Shown here: positions 1-8,993 of the stretch, one piece after another
How the letters are laid out: the number at the start of each line of letters is the position of its first letter
How positions within the stretch are numbered: position 1 is the stretch's first letter
Assembly (NCBI RefSeq): GCF_021531595.1
Contig: NZ_JADYUD010000016.1
Location: forward strand, 1-46,390
DNA length: 46,390 bases
From: Fusobacterium perfoetens
Lineage (GTDB): Bacteria; Fusobacteriota; Fusobacteriia; Fusobacteriales; Fusobacteriaceae
Direction: 5' to 3'
Position numbers and translations under genes: made by a program
Notes under the pieces: model-generated
Database searches by the model: none
Seen by the model: the letters and a program-made list of their open reading frames with translations, nothing else
Told to the model about the DNA's origin: nothing

Positions 1-57
1 TAGAGCACACGACTGTTAATCGTGTTGTCGTTGGTTCAAGTCCAACAAGAAGCGCCA
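1..57 (+). tRNA. tRNA-Asn (GTT), 5' part cut off by the window edge
   Basis: The fragment starts inside the D arm. The anticodon stem CACGA/TCGTG encloses the loop CTGTTAA, so the anticodon is GTT (15-17), which reads Asn codons. A T arm with GGTTCAAGTCC and an encoded CCA at 55-57 follow. The acceptor 5' strand lies outside the window. Confidence 0.93.
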
Positions 58-85
58 TTTTTTATTTTTTGGAAAAAATTTTTAT

Positions 86-112
86 GAGGCAGTTTAAAAA
101 CTGTCTTTTTTT
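86..112 (+). terminator. Intrinsic terminator after tRNA-Asn
   Basis: The arm GGCAGTTT (88-95) pairs with AAACTGTC (98-105), using one G-T pair and a very short A-rich loop. A run of seven T follows. It probably ends the tRNA transcript that begins left of the window. Confidence 0.6.
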
Positions 113-135
113 ATTTATTGTAAAATCAAATAAAA

Positions 136-164
136 TTGACATTATATATGTCAGATGTTATACT
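136..164 (+). promoter_or_regulatory. Sigma-70 promoter of the Gate-domain gene
   Basis: A consensus TTGACA (136-141) and TATACT (159-164) are separated by exactly 17 bp. The start point would be near 171, about 75 nt upstream of the chosen start codon at 245. Confidence 0.75.
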
Positions 165-244
165 AAAATGTCATTCATCATTATAGTAAAGAATTATTAT
201 TTCAGATGAAAGATTATAAAAATTTATATAATAAGGAGAAATCA

Positions 245-1396
245 ATGGAGAAGTTGAAAAAGAAAGCAGTCAGTCTTGAAGCTTTTGTATGCCTTATTGT
301 TCTTATCGGGTCTTGTGTCTCAGTAGCTCATATAATGGGACCAGTTAATATGATAAATACAATAATGGGAACTGCACATGATTTGTTGCTTAACACAGTA
401 TTTTTCATAATGGGTGTTGCAGTTTTAGCAGGAGCTTTATCTGAAATTTTGTCAGAATTTGGAGTCATATCATTAATAAATAAATTATTATATTTTGTTA
501 TATACCCCTTATACAGACTGCCGGGAGCTTCAGCTTTAGCAGTTGTTACAACATATATTTCCGATAATCCAGCAGTACTTAGTCTTGCTGCAAATAAAGA
601 ATTTAGAAAATATTTTAAAAATTATCAGTTTACTGCTCTTACTAACCTAGGAACATCATTTGGAATGGGATTTATTGTATCTGCTTTTATGGTTGCACAA
701 GGTGGAATTATGAAAGAGAGTTTATTTAAACCTGTACTTCTTGGAAATTTAGGAGCTGTTGTAGGAAGTATAGTAAGTGTTAATCTTATGATTCACTATA
801 GCAAGAAATATTTTGCATCTTGTGGTGAACTTGACAATCAAGAAGTTACAGATAAATTTGTTCTTGAAACAAGAGAAATAAGAAGAGGATCTGTTTTTGA
901 AAGATTCCTTGAAGCTATGCTTGAAGGAGGAAAAGTAGGAGTAGGAATGGGAATGGCTATTATTCCAGGAGTAATAATAATATGTACTACTGTTCTTATG
1001 CTGACAAATGGAATGCCTGAAGGAGGATATACAGGGGCAGCTTATGAAGGTATAGGTATACTTCCTGTAATAGGATCAAAACTTACATTTATACTGAAGC
1101 CATTATTTGGATTTTCAAGTCCGCAGGCAATAGCATTTCCAATAACAGCTCTTGGAGCAGTTGGAGCAGCTATAGGACTTGTTCCTCAATTTATAAAAGA
1201 AGGAGTTATAGGGCCAAGAGAAATCACAGTATTTACAGCTATGGGAATGTGTTGGAGCGGATATTTAAGTACTCATGTGGCTATGATGGATAGCTTGAAT
1301 TACAGAGAGCTTACAGGAAAGGCAATATTCAGTCATACGATTGGTGGAATAGCAGCAGGAATAGCAGCTAATCTATTATATACATTTTTCTGTTAA
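245..1396 (+). CDS. Gate-domain (nucleoside-recognition type) multi-pass membrane protein
   Basis: This is a 383-residue integral membrane protein with about ten hydrophobic segments and two related halves rich in Gly and small residues, as in the Gate/nucleoside-recognition superfamily (YjiH and spore-maturation SpmA/B-like proteins). The conserved-looking ISDNPAVLSLA stretch and following polar loop lie in the first third. The ATG at 245 is preferred over an in-frame ATG at 206 because AAGGAG (233-238) lies six bases upstream. It is a single-gene unit with its own promoter and terminator. The transported solute is unknown; the family assignment rests on overall pattern rather than a diagnostic motif. 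Confidence 0.6.
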   Translation: MEKLKKKAVSLEAFVCLIVLIGSCVSVAHIMGPVNMINTIMGTAHDLLLNTVFFIMGVAVLAGALSEILSEFGVISLINKLLYFVIYPLYRLPGASALAVVTTYISDNPAVLSLAANKEFRKYFKNYQFTALTNLGTSFGMGFIVSAFMVAQGGIMKESLFKPVLLGNLGAVVGSIVSVNLMIHYSKKYFASCGELDNQEVTDKFVLETREIRRGSVFERFLEAMLEGGKVGVGMGMAIIPGVIIICTTVLMLTNGMPEGGYTGAAYEGIGILPVIGSKLTFILKPLFGFSSPQAIAFPITALGAVGAAIGLVPQFIKEGVIGPREITVFTAMGMCWSGYLSTHVAMMDSLNYRELTGKAIFSHTIGGIAAGIAANLLYTFFC

Positions 1397-1461
1397 AATT
1401 AATTTATAAAATCTTACATTAATATATATGAAAAAATAATATAATAAAAAAGCATTTTAAG

Positions 1462-1499
1462 AACGGAAATAGAAAGTTATTTTTCTTTTCCGTTTTTTT
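1462..1499 (+). terminator. Intrinsic terminator of the Gate-domain gene
   Basis: AACGGAAA (1462-1469) pairs with TTTCCGTT (1487-1494), with an inner AGAAA/TTTCT helix, and is followed by a T run. The rest of the 1397-1715 gap holds only this terminator, the next promoter and a leader hairpin. Confidence 0.75.
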
Positions 1500-1584
1500 C
1501 TTTTGAATTTTGTTTTATAATAATCTAAATTTTTTGAGCCATTGAAAATGAAGAAAAAAAATTAAAAATATTTTAAAAAATTAC

Positions 1585-1613
1585 TTGACAGAATTGAGAG
1601 AAGAAGGTATAAT
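1585..1613 (+). promoter_or_regulatory. Promoter of the rpmG-trnW-secE-nusG-rpl operon
   Basis: TTGACA (1585-1590) and TATAAT (1608-1613), both exact consensus with a 17-bp spacer, suit a very highly expressed operon. Transcription would start near 1620, giving a leader of about 95 nt. Confidence 0.88.
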
Positions 1614-1654
1614 CTTCTATGTCTTAATAAACCTAAATCAAGAAAACTCTATTA

Positions 1655-1675
1655 CCATATATTGTTATTATATGG
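1655..1675 (+). other. Leader hairpin before rpmG
   Basis: CCATATA (1655-1661) and TATATGG (1669-1675) form a perfect 7-bp stem with a 7-nt loop inside the rpmG leader. A GGAGG-like stretch follows at once, but the real rpmG ribosome-binding site lies 30 nt further on. No function is evident. Confidence 0.4.
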
Positions 1676-1715
1676 GAGGATTACAGAATATCCGAAAGGT
1701 AAATGGAGGTGTACG

Positions 1716-1868
1716 ATGAGAGTAAATATTCAATTAGAATGTACAGAATGTAAAAGAAGAAATTATAGTACTTCAAAAAACAAGAAAAACACTACAGAAA
1801 GATTAGAAGTGAATAAATACTGTAAGTGGGATAAAAAAGTTACTTTACACAAAGAAACTAAAAAATAA
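1716..1868 (+). CDS. rpmG: 50S ribosomal protein L33
   Basis: This 50-residue basic protein begins [17 protein letters not shown] and continues with the L33 pattern NYSTSKN...[10 protein letters not shown]. The first Cys pair (ECTEC) is present, but the C-terminal half has only one Cys (KYCKW) where zinc-binding L33 has CxxC, so zinc binding is likely lost. The ATG at 1716 is chosen over upstream in-frame starts because GGAGG sits at 1705-1709 and the length matches the family. It is the first gene of the operon and is followed by tRNA-Trp and secE, an arrangement common in bacteria. Confidence 0.93.
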   Translation: MRVNIQLECTECKRRNYSTSKNKKNTTERLEVNKYCKWDKKVTLHKETKK

Positions 1869-1900
1869 TTTTAGTATTTAGGAAATAGTTATCAACATGC

Positions 1901-1976
1901 AGGTCAATGGCTCAATTGGTAGAGCATCGGTCTCCAAAACCGAGGGTTGGGGGTTCGAGTCCCTCTTGACCTGCCA
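1901..1976 (+). tRNA. trnW: tRNA-Trp (CCA)
   Basis: Acceptor AGGTCAA (1901-1907) pairs with TTGACCT (1966-1972). G is the discriminator and CCA (1974-1976) is encoded. The anticodon loop CTCCAAA gives anticodon CCA at 1934-1936. There is no separate promoter or terminator, so it is probably cut out of the rpmG-secE mRNA. Confidence 0.96.
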
Positions 1977-2012
1977 TTTTTTATGGATACTAATAAAAAG
2001 GTGGATTAAACT

Positions 2013-2198
2013 ATGAAATTGTTTAAAGATGTAAAAATGGAATACTCAAAAGTAGAGTGGCCTAGAAAGAAACAAGTAGTTCATGCTACTGTATGGGTTG
2101 TTGTGATGAGTGTTGCATTGAGCATATATTTAGGGGTTTTTGATATAGTTGCTTTAAGACTTTTAAAGATACTTGTATCTCTATTCGGAGGACAATAA
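2013..2198 (+). CDS. secE: Preprotein translocase subunit SecE
   Basis: This 61-residue protein is the minimal single-span form of SecE, the clamp subunit of the SecYEG channel. It starts with a short amphipathic segment ending in KVEWPRKKQV, the conserved SecE hinge motif, followed by one hydrophobic span (about residues 28-55). E. coli SecE has two additional N-terminal spans that are absent here, as in most bacteria. AAGGTGG lies about 9 nt upstream. nusG begins two bases after the stop, so the pair is translationally linked. Confidence 0.95.
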   Translation: MKLFKDVKMEYSKVEWPRKKQVVHATVWVVVMSVALSIYLGVFDIVALRLLKILVSLFGGQ

Positions 2199-2200
2199 TA

Positions 2201-2800
2201 ATGAAAACAGTTTTAGAAAAAAAATGGTTTATGATACATACATATTCAGGGTATGAAAAGAAAGTGAAAACTGACTTAGAGCAAAAATTAGAAGCTCTGG
2301 GTATGAATACCATAGTTACCAAAGTATTAGTACCAGAAGAACAGTCAGTTGAACTTAGAAGAGGAAAGAAAAAAACAATAAGCAGAAAGTTATTCCCTGG
2401 ATACGTAATGTTGGAAATGTATGCTACGAGAGAAGAAAGTGAAGATGGAATCAATTATAGCGTAGACTCTGATGCTTGGTATGTAGTAAGAAATACAAAC
2501 GGAGTAACAGGTTTCGTAGGTGTAGGATCAGATCCAATTCCTATGGAAGAAGAAGAAGTAAAAAACATCTTCAAAGTTATCGGATACAGCGTTGAAAACA
2601 GTGAAAGTGAAGATGCAGAATTAATAGCAGTAGATTTTGCTGAGGGAGATTATGTAACTCTACTTGAAGGTGGATTTGCAGGTCAACAGGGAAAAGTTGC
2701 TGAAATTAATTTAGAAAATAGAAAAGTAAAAGTAATGGTGGAGATGTTCGGAAGAATGACTCCTGTAGAAGTAAACATTACTGGTGTTGAAAAGGATTAG
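2201..2800 (+). CDS. nusG: Transcription termination/antitermination protein NusG
   Basis: The 199-residue protein has the NGN domain in its first 125 or so residues (KKWFMIHTYSGYEKKV; LFPGYVMLEM; WYVVRNTNGVTGFVG) and a C-terminal KOW domain (FAEGDYVTLLEGGFAGQQGKV). NusG binds the RNA polymerase clamp and links it to Rho or to the leading ribosome. The NGN domain carries a modest acidic insertion (REESEDGINYSVDSD) before WYVVRNT. Its place between secE and rplK is the conserved bacterial arrangement. Confidence 0.97.
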   Translation: MKTVLEKKWFMIHTYSGYEKKVKTDLEQKLEALGMNTIVTKVLVPEEQSVELRRGKKKTISRKLFPGYVMLEMYATREESEDGINYSVDSDAWYVVRNTNGVTGFVGVGSDPIPMEEEEVKNIFKVIGYSVENSESEDAELIAVDFAEGDYVTLLEGGFAGQQGKVAEINLENRKVKVMVEMFGRMTPVEVNITGVEKD

Positions 2801-2816
2801 TCATTTGAACTAATCA

Positions 2817-2841
2817 GTGGGAGATAAATCACTAGTACCAC
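2817..2841 (+). promoter_or_regulatory. Putative L1 operator hairpin before rplK
   Basis: GTGG (2817-2820) and CCAC (2838-2841) enclose 17 nt and end exactly 20 nt before the rplK start. A very similar 25-nt element with the same spacing precedes rplA. In E. coli, L1 represses the L11-L1 operon by binding a 23S-like site upstream of rplK. The assignment here is inferred from position and repetition. Confidence 0.5.
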
Positions 2842-2861
2842 ATAAGGAGGAAATTTAAAAA

Positions 2862-3287
2862 ATGGCAAAAGAAGTTATTAAAATAATTAAATTACAATTA
2901 CCAGCAGGAAAAGCTAACCCTGCACCACCAGTTGGACCAGCTCTTGGACAACACGGTGTTAACATCATGGAGTTCTGTAAAGCATTCAATGCAAAAACTC
3001 AAGATAAATCAGGATGGATTATTCCAGTTGAAATTTCTGTATACAATGACAGATCATTCACATTTATAATGAAAACTCCACCTGCATCAGATTTATTAAA
3101 GAAAGCTGCTGGAGTTCAATCTGGAGCTGGAAACTCTAAAAAACAAGTTGCAGGAACTATCACTAAAGAAAAATTAAAAGAAATTGCTGAAACAAAAATG
3201 CCAGACTTAAATGCTGGATCATTAGAAGCTGCAATGTCTATAATAGCAGGATCTGCAAGATCTATGGGAATCAAAATAGAAGACTAA
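2862..3287 (+). CDS. rplK: 50S ribosomal protein L11
   Basis: A 141-residue L11 of standard length. The N-terminal domain carries the flexible proline-rich segment [23 protein letters not shown], which contacts translation factors and thiostrepton. The C-terminal domain ends [10 protein letters not shown] and binds the 23S GTPase-associated centre. AAGGAGG lies 11 nt upstream, next to the candidate L1 operator. The codons are those of a highly expressed gene (TTA Leu, AAC Asn). Confidence 0.98.
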   Translation: MAKEVIKIIKLQLPAGKANPAPPVGPALGQHGVNIMEFCKAFNAKTQDKSGWIIPVEISVYNDRSFTFIMKTPPASDLLKKAAGVQSGAGNSKKQVAGTITKEKLKEIAETKMPDLNAGSLEAAMSIIAGSARSMGIKIED

Positions 3288-3318
3288 TTACAGATCCAAT
3301 CTTTGTTGGATATATTAA

Positions 3319-3343
3319 GTGGTAGGAGAAATCCAGTGACCAC
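3319..3343 (+). promoter_or_regulatory. Putative L1 operator hairpin before rplA
   Basis: GTGGT (3319-3323) pairs with ACCAC (3339-3343). Inside it GGA-GAAA-TCC forms a tetraloop helix, leaving an asymmetric A/AGTG internal loop. It ends 20 nt before the rplA ATG, the same distance as the matching element before rplK. The two-helix, asymmetric-loop shape fits an L1-binding site; function is inferred. Confidence 0.5.
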
Positions 3344-3363
3344 AAAAGGAGGAAATTTTTAAA

Positions 3364-4074
3364 ATGGCAAAACACAGAGGAAAAAAATACTTAGAAGTAG
3401 CTAAGTTAGTAGATACAACTAAATTATATGAAGTTAAAGAAGCTTTAGAATTAATTAAAAAAACAAGAACAGCTAAGTTCTTAGAAACAATAGAAGTGGC
3501 ATTAAGACTTGGAGTAGACCCAAGACATGCAAGCCAACAAATCAGAGGGACAGTTGTTTTACCACACGGAACTGGAAAAACTGTTAAAATATTAGCAATC
3601 ACTCAAGGTGAAAACATAAACAAAGCTTTAGAAGCTGGAGCAGATTATGCTGGAGCTGAAGAATATATTGAAAAAATCCAACAAGGTTGGTTAGATTTTG
3701 ATATCGTAATCGCTACTCCAGATATGATGCCTAAACTAGGAAGACTAGGAAAAATATTAGGAACTAAAGGTTTAATGCCTAACCCTAAATCAGGAACAGT
3801 TACTCCAAATATTGCAGCAGCTGTATCTGAATTCAAAAAAGGTAAATTAGCATTCAGAGTAGACAAATTAGGATCAATTCATGTACCAATCGGTAAAGCT
3901 GATTTTGATGACGAAAAAGTTTACGAAAACTTTAAAGCATTCATGGGAGAAATCATCAGATTAAAACCTGCAGATGCAAAAGGACAATACTTAAGAACTG
4001 TAGCAGTTTCATTAACAATGGGACCAGGAGTAAAAATTGATCCATTATTAGTTGCTAAAGAAATTGGTGCATAA
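3364..4074 (+). CDS. rplA: 50S ribosomal protein L1
   Basis: A 236-residue L1 with the family signature [31 protein letters not shown] near residues 118-148. It begins [18 protein letters not shown]1 binds the mobile L1 stalk of 23S rRNA and, in enterobacteria, represses its own mRNA. The stop at 4074 is followed by a 187-nt leader for rplJ rather than the short gaps seen elsewhere in the cluster. Confidence 0.98.
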   Translation: MAKHRGKKYLEVAKLVDTTKLYEVKEALELIKKTRTAKFLETIEVALRLGVDPRHASQQIRGTVVLPHGTGKTVKILAITQGENINKALEAGADYAGAEEYIEKIQQGWLDFDIVIATPDMMPKLGRLGKILGTKGLMPNPKSGTVTPNIAAAVSEFKKGKLAFRVDKLGSIHVPIGKADFDDEKVYENFKAFMGEIIRLKPADAKGQYLRTVAVSLTMGPGVKIDPLLVAKEIGA

Positions 4075-4086
4075 TTAAGTTAACAA

Positions 4087-4232
4087 AGTTGGATAAGCAA
4101 ATTAATATAGATCCAAACTAAAGACAGTGGGTGGCGAAAGCCATAAATCCTACCGAGGTTGGACAGAAGTTCAGTAACCTCAGAAGAGTTTATGACCTCC
4201 GTTCCACTTCAAAAATGGTGCGGAGGTTAATT
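4087..4232 (+). promoter_or_regulatory. L10 leader (rplJL autoregulatory RNA) with candidate attenuator
   Basis: GTGGG (4127-4131)/CCTAC (4149-4153) encloses GGC-GAAA-GCC (4133-4142) across an asymmetric loop, the kink-turn-like arm expected for L10(L12)4 binding. Downstream, GAGGTT (4155-4160) can pair with AACCTC (4176-4181), which can instead pair with GAGGTT at 4223-4228. The latter is also used by ACCTCCG (4195-4201)/CGGAGGT (4221-4227), a hairpin followed by a short T-rich stretch. L10 leaders are known in enterobacteria and Bacillus, where they act by translational repression and attenuation respectively. Confidence 0.75.
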
Positions 4233-4261
4233 TTAAATAAAAGAGGAGGTGAAATCGTAAA

Positions 4262-4768
4262 ATGGCAAATCAAGCAAAAGTTCAAGCAGTAGCTGAATTA
4301 GCAGACAGAATTAAAAGAGCTCAATCTATCGTTTTAGTTGACTATCAAGGAATCAATGTTAAAGATGAAACTAAATTAAGAAAATCTTTAAGAGAATCTG
4401 GTGGAGAATACCTAGTTGCTAAAAATAGATTATTCAAAATAGCACTTAAAGAAGCAGGAGTTGAAGATTCATTTGACGATATACTAGAGGGGACAACAGC
4501 ATTCGCATTCGGATATGATGATGTTGTAGCACCAGCTAAAGTTATGAATGAAGTTTCTAAAGCTAATGCAAAAGCAAAAATATTCAACATTAAAGGTGGA
4601 TATTTATCAGGAAAAAGAGTTAGTGAAGCAGAAGTTGTTGCACTAGCAAGCTTACCATCAAGAGAACAATTACTATCTATGGTGTTAAACGGAATGTTAG
4701 GACCAGTAAGAAAACTTGCTTACGGTTTAGTAGCAGTAGCTGACAAAAAAGAAGCAGCAGCTGAATAA
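4262..4768 (+). CDS. rplJ: 50S ribosomal protein L10
   Basis: This 168-residue protein begins MANQAKVQAVAELADRIKRAQSIVLVDYQGI, typical of L10, and continues with YLVAKNRLFKIALKEAG and the C-terminal helix LLSMVLNGMLGPVRKLAYGLVAVADKKE, which carries the L7/L12 dimers. It anchors the ribosomal stalk base. AGGAGGTG lies about 11 nt upstream, past the leader hairpin. rplL follows after 53 nt in the same transcript. Confidence 0.98.
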   Translation: MANQAKVQAVAELADRIKRAQSIVLVDYQGINVKDETKLRKSLRESGGEYLVAKNRLFKIALKEAGVEDSFDDILEGTTAFAFGYDDVVAPAKVMNEVSKANAKAKIFNIKGGYLSGKRVSEAEVVALASLPSREQLLSMVLNGMLGPVRKLAYGLVAVADKKEAAAE

Positions 4769-4821
4769 TTAAAAAATTAAAGTAAAAATCAAATTATCGA
4801 AATTATAGGAGGAAATTATAA

Positions 4822-5187
4822 ATGGCATTCAATAAAGAACAATTTATCGCTGACTTAGAAGCTATGTCAGTTTTAGAATTAAGAGAATTAGTATCAGCTT
4901 TAGAAGAGCACTTCGGAGTAACAGCAGCAGCTCCAGTTGCAGTAGCAGCAGGACCAGTTGCAGCTGAAGTTGAAGAAAAAACTGAATTTGATGTTGTATT
5001 AACAAACGCTGGAGACAAAAAAATCGGAGTTATTAAAGAAATCAGAGGAATAACTGGATTAGGATTAAAAGAAGCTAAAGACTTAGCTGACAACGGTGGA
5101 GTTATTAAAGAAGGAGCTTCTAAAGAAGAAGCTGCTGAAATTAAAGCTAAATTAGAAGCTGCTGGAGCTACAGTAGAAGTTAAATAG
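4822..5187 (+). CDS. rplL: 50S ribosomal protein L7/L12
   Basis: A 121-residue stalk protein: an N-terminal dimerisation domain (residues 1-32), an Ala-rich hinge ([14 protein letters not shown], about residues 35-48) and the C-terminal factor-binding domain ([27 protein letters not shown]...). Several dimers bind L10. The strong AGGAGG 10 nt upstream and the attenuator downstream fit the need for more L12 than RNA polymerase. Confidence 0.98.
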   Translation: MAFNKEQFIADLEAMSVLELRELVSALEEHFGVTAAAPVAVAAGPVAAEVEEKTEFDVVLTNAGDKKIGVIKEIRGITGLGLKEAKDLADNGGVIKEGASKEEAAEIKAKLEAAGATVEVK

Positions 5188-5230
5188 TTTTATTTCTAAT
5201 ACAATAAATTGTACTGAATAAACAAAGCAA

Positions 5231-5259
5231 TAGGCACTCAAAAATGAGTGCCTATTTTA
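5231..5259 (+). terminator. Attenuator between rplL and rpoB
   Basis: TAGGCACTCA (5231-5240) and TGAGTGCCTA (5245-5254) form a perfect 10-bp stem with an AAAA loop. Only TTTTAAT follows, a weak T run compatible with partial termination so that rpoBC are made at lower level than rplJL. No convincing new promoter lies between it and rpoB. Confidence 0.75.
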
Positions 5260-5304
5260 ATCATGTTATAGAGTATTGAGTTTTTATATCTAATTTTTTA
5301 CTTA

Positions 5305-5374
5305 GTTAATACTTAATCTGTTGAAAATAATATAATTATAACTGTATGTTGTTTTCAATAGGTTAAGTATTGAC
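5305..5374 (+). other. 30-bp stem-loop upstream of rpoB, likely RNase III substrate
   Basis: Positions 5305-5334 pair without interruption with 5345-5374: 25 Watson-Crick and 5 G-U pairs, 10-nt loop at 5335-5344. It lies 26 nt before the rpoB start and downstream of the attenuator. Length and position match the RNase III processing hairpin of the E. coli rplL-rpoB gap. The pairing is read directly; processing is inferred. Confidence 0.7.
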
Positions 5375-5400
5375 AATAAAAATTGAAGGGGTGTGAGTAA

Positions 5401-8400
5401 ATGGGGAAACTCGTTGAAAGATTAAATTTTGGAAAAATAAAAGAAAGAGGAGAAATGCCTCATTTCCTTGAATTTCAATTGAATTCTTACGAAGATTTTA
5501 TTCAAGCAAACAAGAATCCATTGTCAAGAGAAGATAAAGGATTAGAATCTGCATTTAGAGAAATATTTCCAATAGAGTCTTCTAATGGAGACATTAAACT
5601 GGAATATATAGCTTATGAACTTCATGAAGCTGAAAAACCTTTAAATGATGAGTTAGAATGCAAGAAAAGAGGAAAAACATACTCTGCTTCATTAAAAGTG
5701 AGATTGAGATTAACAAATAAAAAAAGCGGAAATGAAATTCAGGAAAGCTTAGTATATTTTGGAGAACTTCCTTTAATGACTCCAAGAGGAACATTTATTA
5801 TAAATGGTGCGGAAAGAGTTGTTGTATCACAGTTACATAGATCACCAGGAGTATCTTTTGATAAAGAAGTAAATCTTCAAATAGGTAAAGACCTTTTTGT
5901 TGGGAAAATTATTCCATATAAAGGAACTTGGCTTGAATTTGAAACAGATAAAAATGACTTTTTAAATGTTAAAATCGACAGAAAGAAAAAAGTATTAGCT
6001 ACAGTATTCTTAAAAGCTATTGATTTCTTTGATACAAACGAAGATATCATGAATGAGTTTTTAGAAATAAAAGAATTAGATTTATCAACATTCTATGAAA
6101 AATATGCAAACAAACAAGATTTACTTGATGAATTAAAAGTTAAAATGGAAGGAAGCTTCCTTAAAGAAGATATAATTGACGAAGAAAATGGAGAATTTAT
6201 AGGAGAGGCTTCAACAGTAATAAGTGAAGAACTTATCAGCAAAATTATAGATAAGAGAATAATGAGCATTACTTACTGGGAAGTTAAACCTGAAGAAAAA
6301 ATTCTGGCAAATACTATTTTAAATGATTCAACTGAAACTAAAGAAGAAGCAGTTACAGAGGTATTTAAGAAATTAAGACCAGGAGACTTAGTAACAATAG
6401 ATTCAGCTAAATCTCTTATAAAACAAATGTTCTTCAATCCTCAAAGATACGATCTTGAGCCTGTTGGAAGATATAAATTAAATAAGAGATTAGGACTTGA
6501 TATTCCTGAAACACAAATTCTTTTAACAAAAGATGATATTGTAAGAACTATGGAAATTATTATGGACCTTTATAATGGAGAGGGACATACAGATGATATA
6601 GATAACTTATGTAACAGAAGAATAAGAGGAGTAGGAGAACTTCTTTTAATGCAAATCAGAACAGGTCTTGCAAAAATGGGTAAAATGGTAAAAGAAAAGA
6701 TGACAATTCAAGATTCTGAAACATTATCATCTCAGTCTTTATTAAATACAAGACCATTAAATGCTCTTATCCTTGATTTCTTTGGTTCTGGACAGTTATC
6801 ACAGTTCATGGACCAATCAAACCCACTAGCTGAACTTACTCATAAAAGAAGAATATCAGCACTTGGACCTGGAGGACTTTCAAGAGAAAGAGCGGGATTC
6901 GAAGTAAGAGACGTACATGACTCTCACTATGGAAGAGTTTGTCCTATAGAAACTCCAGAAGGACCAAACATAGGTCTTATTGGATCACTTGCTACTTATG
7001 CAAAAGTAAATAAATATGGATTTATAGAAACTCCATATATTAAAATAGAAAATGGAAAAGTAAACTTTGACAGAATAGATTACTTAGCTTCTGATGAAGA
7101 AGATGGATTATTTATAGCTCAGGCCGATACTAAAATAGGTGAAAATGGAGAGCTTTTAGGAGAGGTTACATGTAGATTTGGACATGAAATCGTTCAAATT
7201 CCTGGAGAAAAAGTTGACTATTTAGATGTATCTCCTAAACAGGTTGTATCTGTATCAGCAGGATTAATTCCATTCTTAGAGCACGATGACGCCAACCGTG
7301 CACTTATGGGATCTAACATGCAGAGACAGGCTGTACCATTACTTAGAACAGAAGCTCCTTATGTAGGAACAGGTCTTGAAAGAAAAGTTGCAGTTGACTC
7401 TGGGGCAGTTGTAATTTCAAGTGTTGATGGAGTAGTAACTTATGTAGATGCAAGCAAGATAAAAATAGAAGAAGATGGAACTGGAAAAGAGTATACATAC
7501 AGACTTCTTAACCATGAGCGTTCAAACCAAGCAATGTGTTTACATCAAAAACCAATCGCAGATGTTGGTGAAAGAGTTAAAAAAGGTGATGTAATAGCTG
7601 ATGGACCTGCTACAAAAGGTGGAGATCTTGCACTTGGAAGAAATATTCTTATGGCATTCATGCCTTGGGAAGGATATAACTACGAAGACGCAATCTTAAT
7701 ATCTGACAGATTAAGAAAAGATGATGTATTTACATCTATACATATAGAAGAATATGAAATAGAAGCAAGAAATACTAAACTTGGAGACGAAGAAATAACA
7801 AGAGAAATACCAAATGTATCAGAAGAAGCTGTAAGAAATCTTGATGCAAATGGTATAATAGTTGTAGGAGCAGAAGTTGAAGCAGGAGATATTCTTGTTG
7901 GTAAAACTGCACCTAAAGGAGAAACAGAACCTCCTGCAGAAGAAAAATTATTAAGAGCAATATTCGGAGAAAAAGCAAGAGATGTAAGAGATACATCACT
8001 TAGAATGCCTCACGGATCAAAAGGAACAGTAGTTGAAGTTCTTGAACTTTCAAGAGAAAATGGAGACGATTTAAAAGCTGGTGTAAATAAAGCAATAAGA
8101 GTATTTGTGGCTGAAAAAAGAAAGATAACAGTTGGAGATAAAATGTCTGGTCGTCATGGAAACAAAGGGGTTGTTTCTAGAGTTTTACCAGCTGAAGATA
8201 TGCCATTCTTAGCAGATGGAACACATCTAGATGTTGTTCTTAACCCACTTGGAGTGCCTTCTCGTATGAATATCGGACAGGTACTTGAAGTTCACTTAGG
8301 ACTTGCTCTTCAAAAGATCCCTAACAAAGATGAAAGATATATAGCAACACCTGTATTTGACGGGGCATCAGAAGATGAAGTTAAAGATTTCTTAGAGAAG

Positions 8401-8913
8401 TCAGGATATCCAAGAAGTGGTAAAGTTACATTATATGATGGAAGAACAGGAGAAAAATTTGATAACCCTGTTACTGTAGGAATCATGTATATGTTAAAAC
8501 TTCACCACCTTGTAGAAGATAAAATGCACGCAAGAGCAATAGGACCTTATTCATTAGTTACTCAACAACCTCTAGGAGGAAAAGCTCAATTTGGAGGACA
8601 AAGACTTGGAGAAATGGAAGTTTGGGCTCTTGAAGCATACGGAGCATCAAATATTCTTCAAGAAATGCTTACTGTTAAATCAGATGATATTAATGGAAGA
8701 ACTAAAACTTATGAAGCAATAGTAAAAGGAGAAGATATGCCTGAAGCAGATCTTCCAGAATCTTTCAAAGTTTTATTAAAAGAATTCCAAGCAATCGCAC
8801 TAGATGTTGAGTTATTTGACAAAGAAGGAAACTTAATCAATGTTGATGAAGATATAAATAAAGAGGAAGCTATAACAGAATTCTCTTTAGCATCATTAAC
8901 TGAAAAAGAATAA
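5401..8913 (+). CDS. rpoB: DNA-directed RNA polymerase subunit beta
   Basis: The 1170-residue beta subunit is shorter than the 1342 of E. coli, as in lineages lacking the large beta insertions. Conserved blocks include [17 protein letters not shown] in the N-terminal part, the rifampicin-pocket cluster beginning at G462 and the [17 protein letters not shown] block. Residues equivalent to E. coli Q513, D516, H526 and S531 are kept (Q468, D471, H481, S486); the position equivalent to S522 is Ala (A477). The C-terminal [11 protein letters not shown] clamp segment is intact. AAGGGGTG precedes ATG 5401. rpoC follows after 80 nt as a separate gene, not fused. Confidence 0.99.
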   Translation: MGKLVERLNFGKIKERGEMPHFLEFQLNSYEDFIQANKNPLSREDKGLESAFREIFPIESSNGDIKLEYIAYELHEAEKPLNDELECKKRGKTYSASLKVRLRLTNKKSGNEIQESLVYFGELPLMTPRGTFIINGAERVVVSQLHRSPGVSFDKEVNLQIGKDLFVGKIIPYKGTWLEFETDKNDFLNVKIDRKKKVLATVFLKAIDFFDTNEDIMNEFLEIKELDLSTFYEKYANKQDLLDELKVKMEGSFLKEDIIDEENGEFIGEASTVISEELISKIIDKRIMSITYWEVKPEEKILANTILNDSTETKEEAVTEVFKKLRPGDLVTIDSAKSLIKQMFFNPQRYDLEPVGRYKLNKRLGLDIPETQILLTKDDIVRTMEIIMDLYNGEGHTDDIDNLCNRRIRGVGELLLMQIRTGLAKMGKMVKEKMTIQDSETLSSQSLLNTRPLNALILDFFGSGQLSQFMDQSNPLAELTHKRRISALGPGGLSRERAGFEVRDVHDSHYGRVCPIETPEGPNIGLIGSLATYAKVNKYGFIETPYIKIENGKVNFDRIDYLASDEEDGLFIAQADTKIGENGELLGEVTCRFGHEIVQIPGEKVDYLDVSPKQVVSVSAGLIPFLEHDDANRALMGSNMQRQAVPLLRTEAPYVGTGLERKVAVDSGAVVISSVDGVVTYVDASKIKIEEDGTGKEYTYRLLNHERSNQAMCLHQKPIADVGERVKKGDVIADGPATKGGDLALGRNILMAFMPWEGYNYEDAILISDRLRKDDVFTSIHIEEYEIEARNTKLGDEEITREIPNVSEEAVRNLDANGIIVVGAEVEAGDILVGKTAPKGETEPPAEEKLLRAIFGEKARDVRDTSLRMPHGSKGTVVEVLELSRENGDDLKAGVNKAIRVFVAEKRKITVGDKMSGRHGNKGVVSRVLPAEDMPFLADGTHLDVVLNPLGVPSRMNIGQVLEVHLGLALQKIPNKDERYIATPVFDGASEDEVKDFLEKSGYPRSGKVTLYDGRTGEKFDNPVTVGIMYMLKLHHLVEDKMHARAIGPYSLVTQQPLGGKAQFGGQRLGEMEVWALEAYGASNILQEMLTVKSDDINGRTKTYEAIVKGEDMPEADLPESFKVLLKEFQAIALDVELFDKEGNLINVDEDINKEEAITEFSLASLTEKE

Positions 8914-8993
8914 TTAGCGTCACTATAAGTGTATTTATTTAATATTATAAAGTGTAAAAACTTTATCTCGATTAAGGAGGCTTTACATTTAAT

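Noticed and set aside
206-244. Upstream ATG of the Gate-domain gene
   Set aside because: No ribosome-binding site precedes 206, while AAGGAG lies directly before ATG 245.
6781-6870. Intrinsic rifampicin resistance from rpoB sequence
   Set aside because: The main contact positions match the sensitive E. coli form; only the position equivalent to S522 differs (Ala), which is not enough to call resistance.
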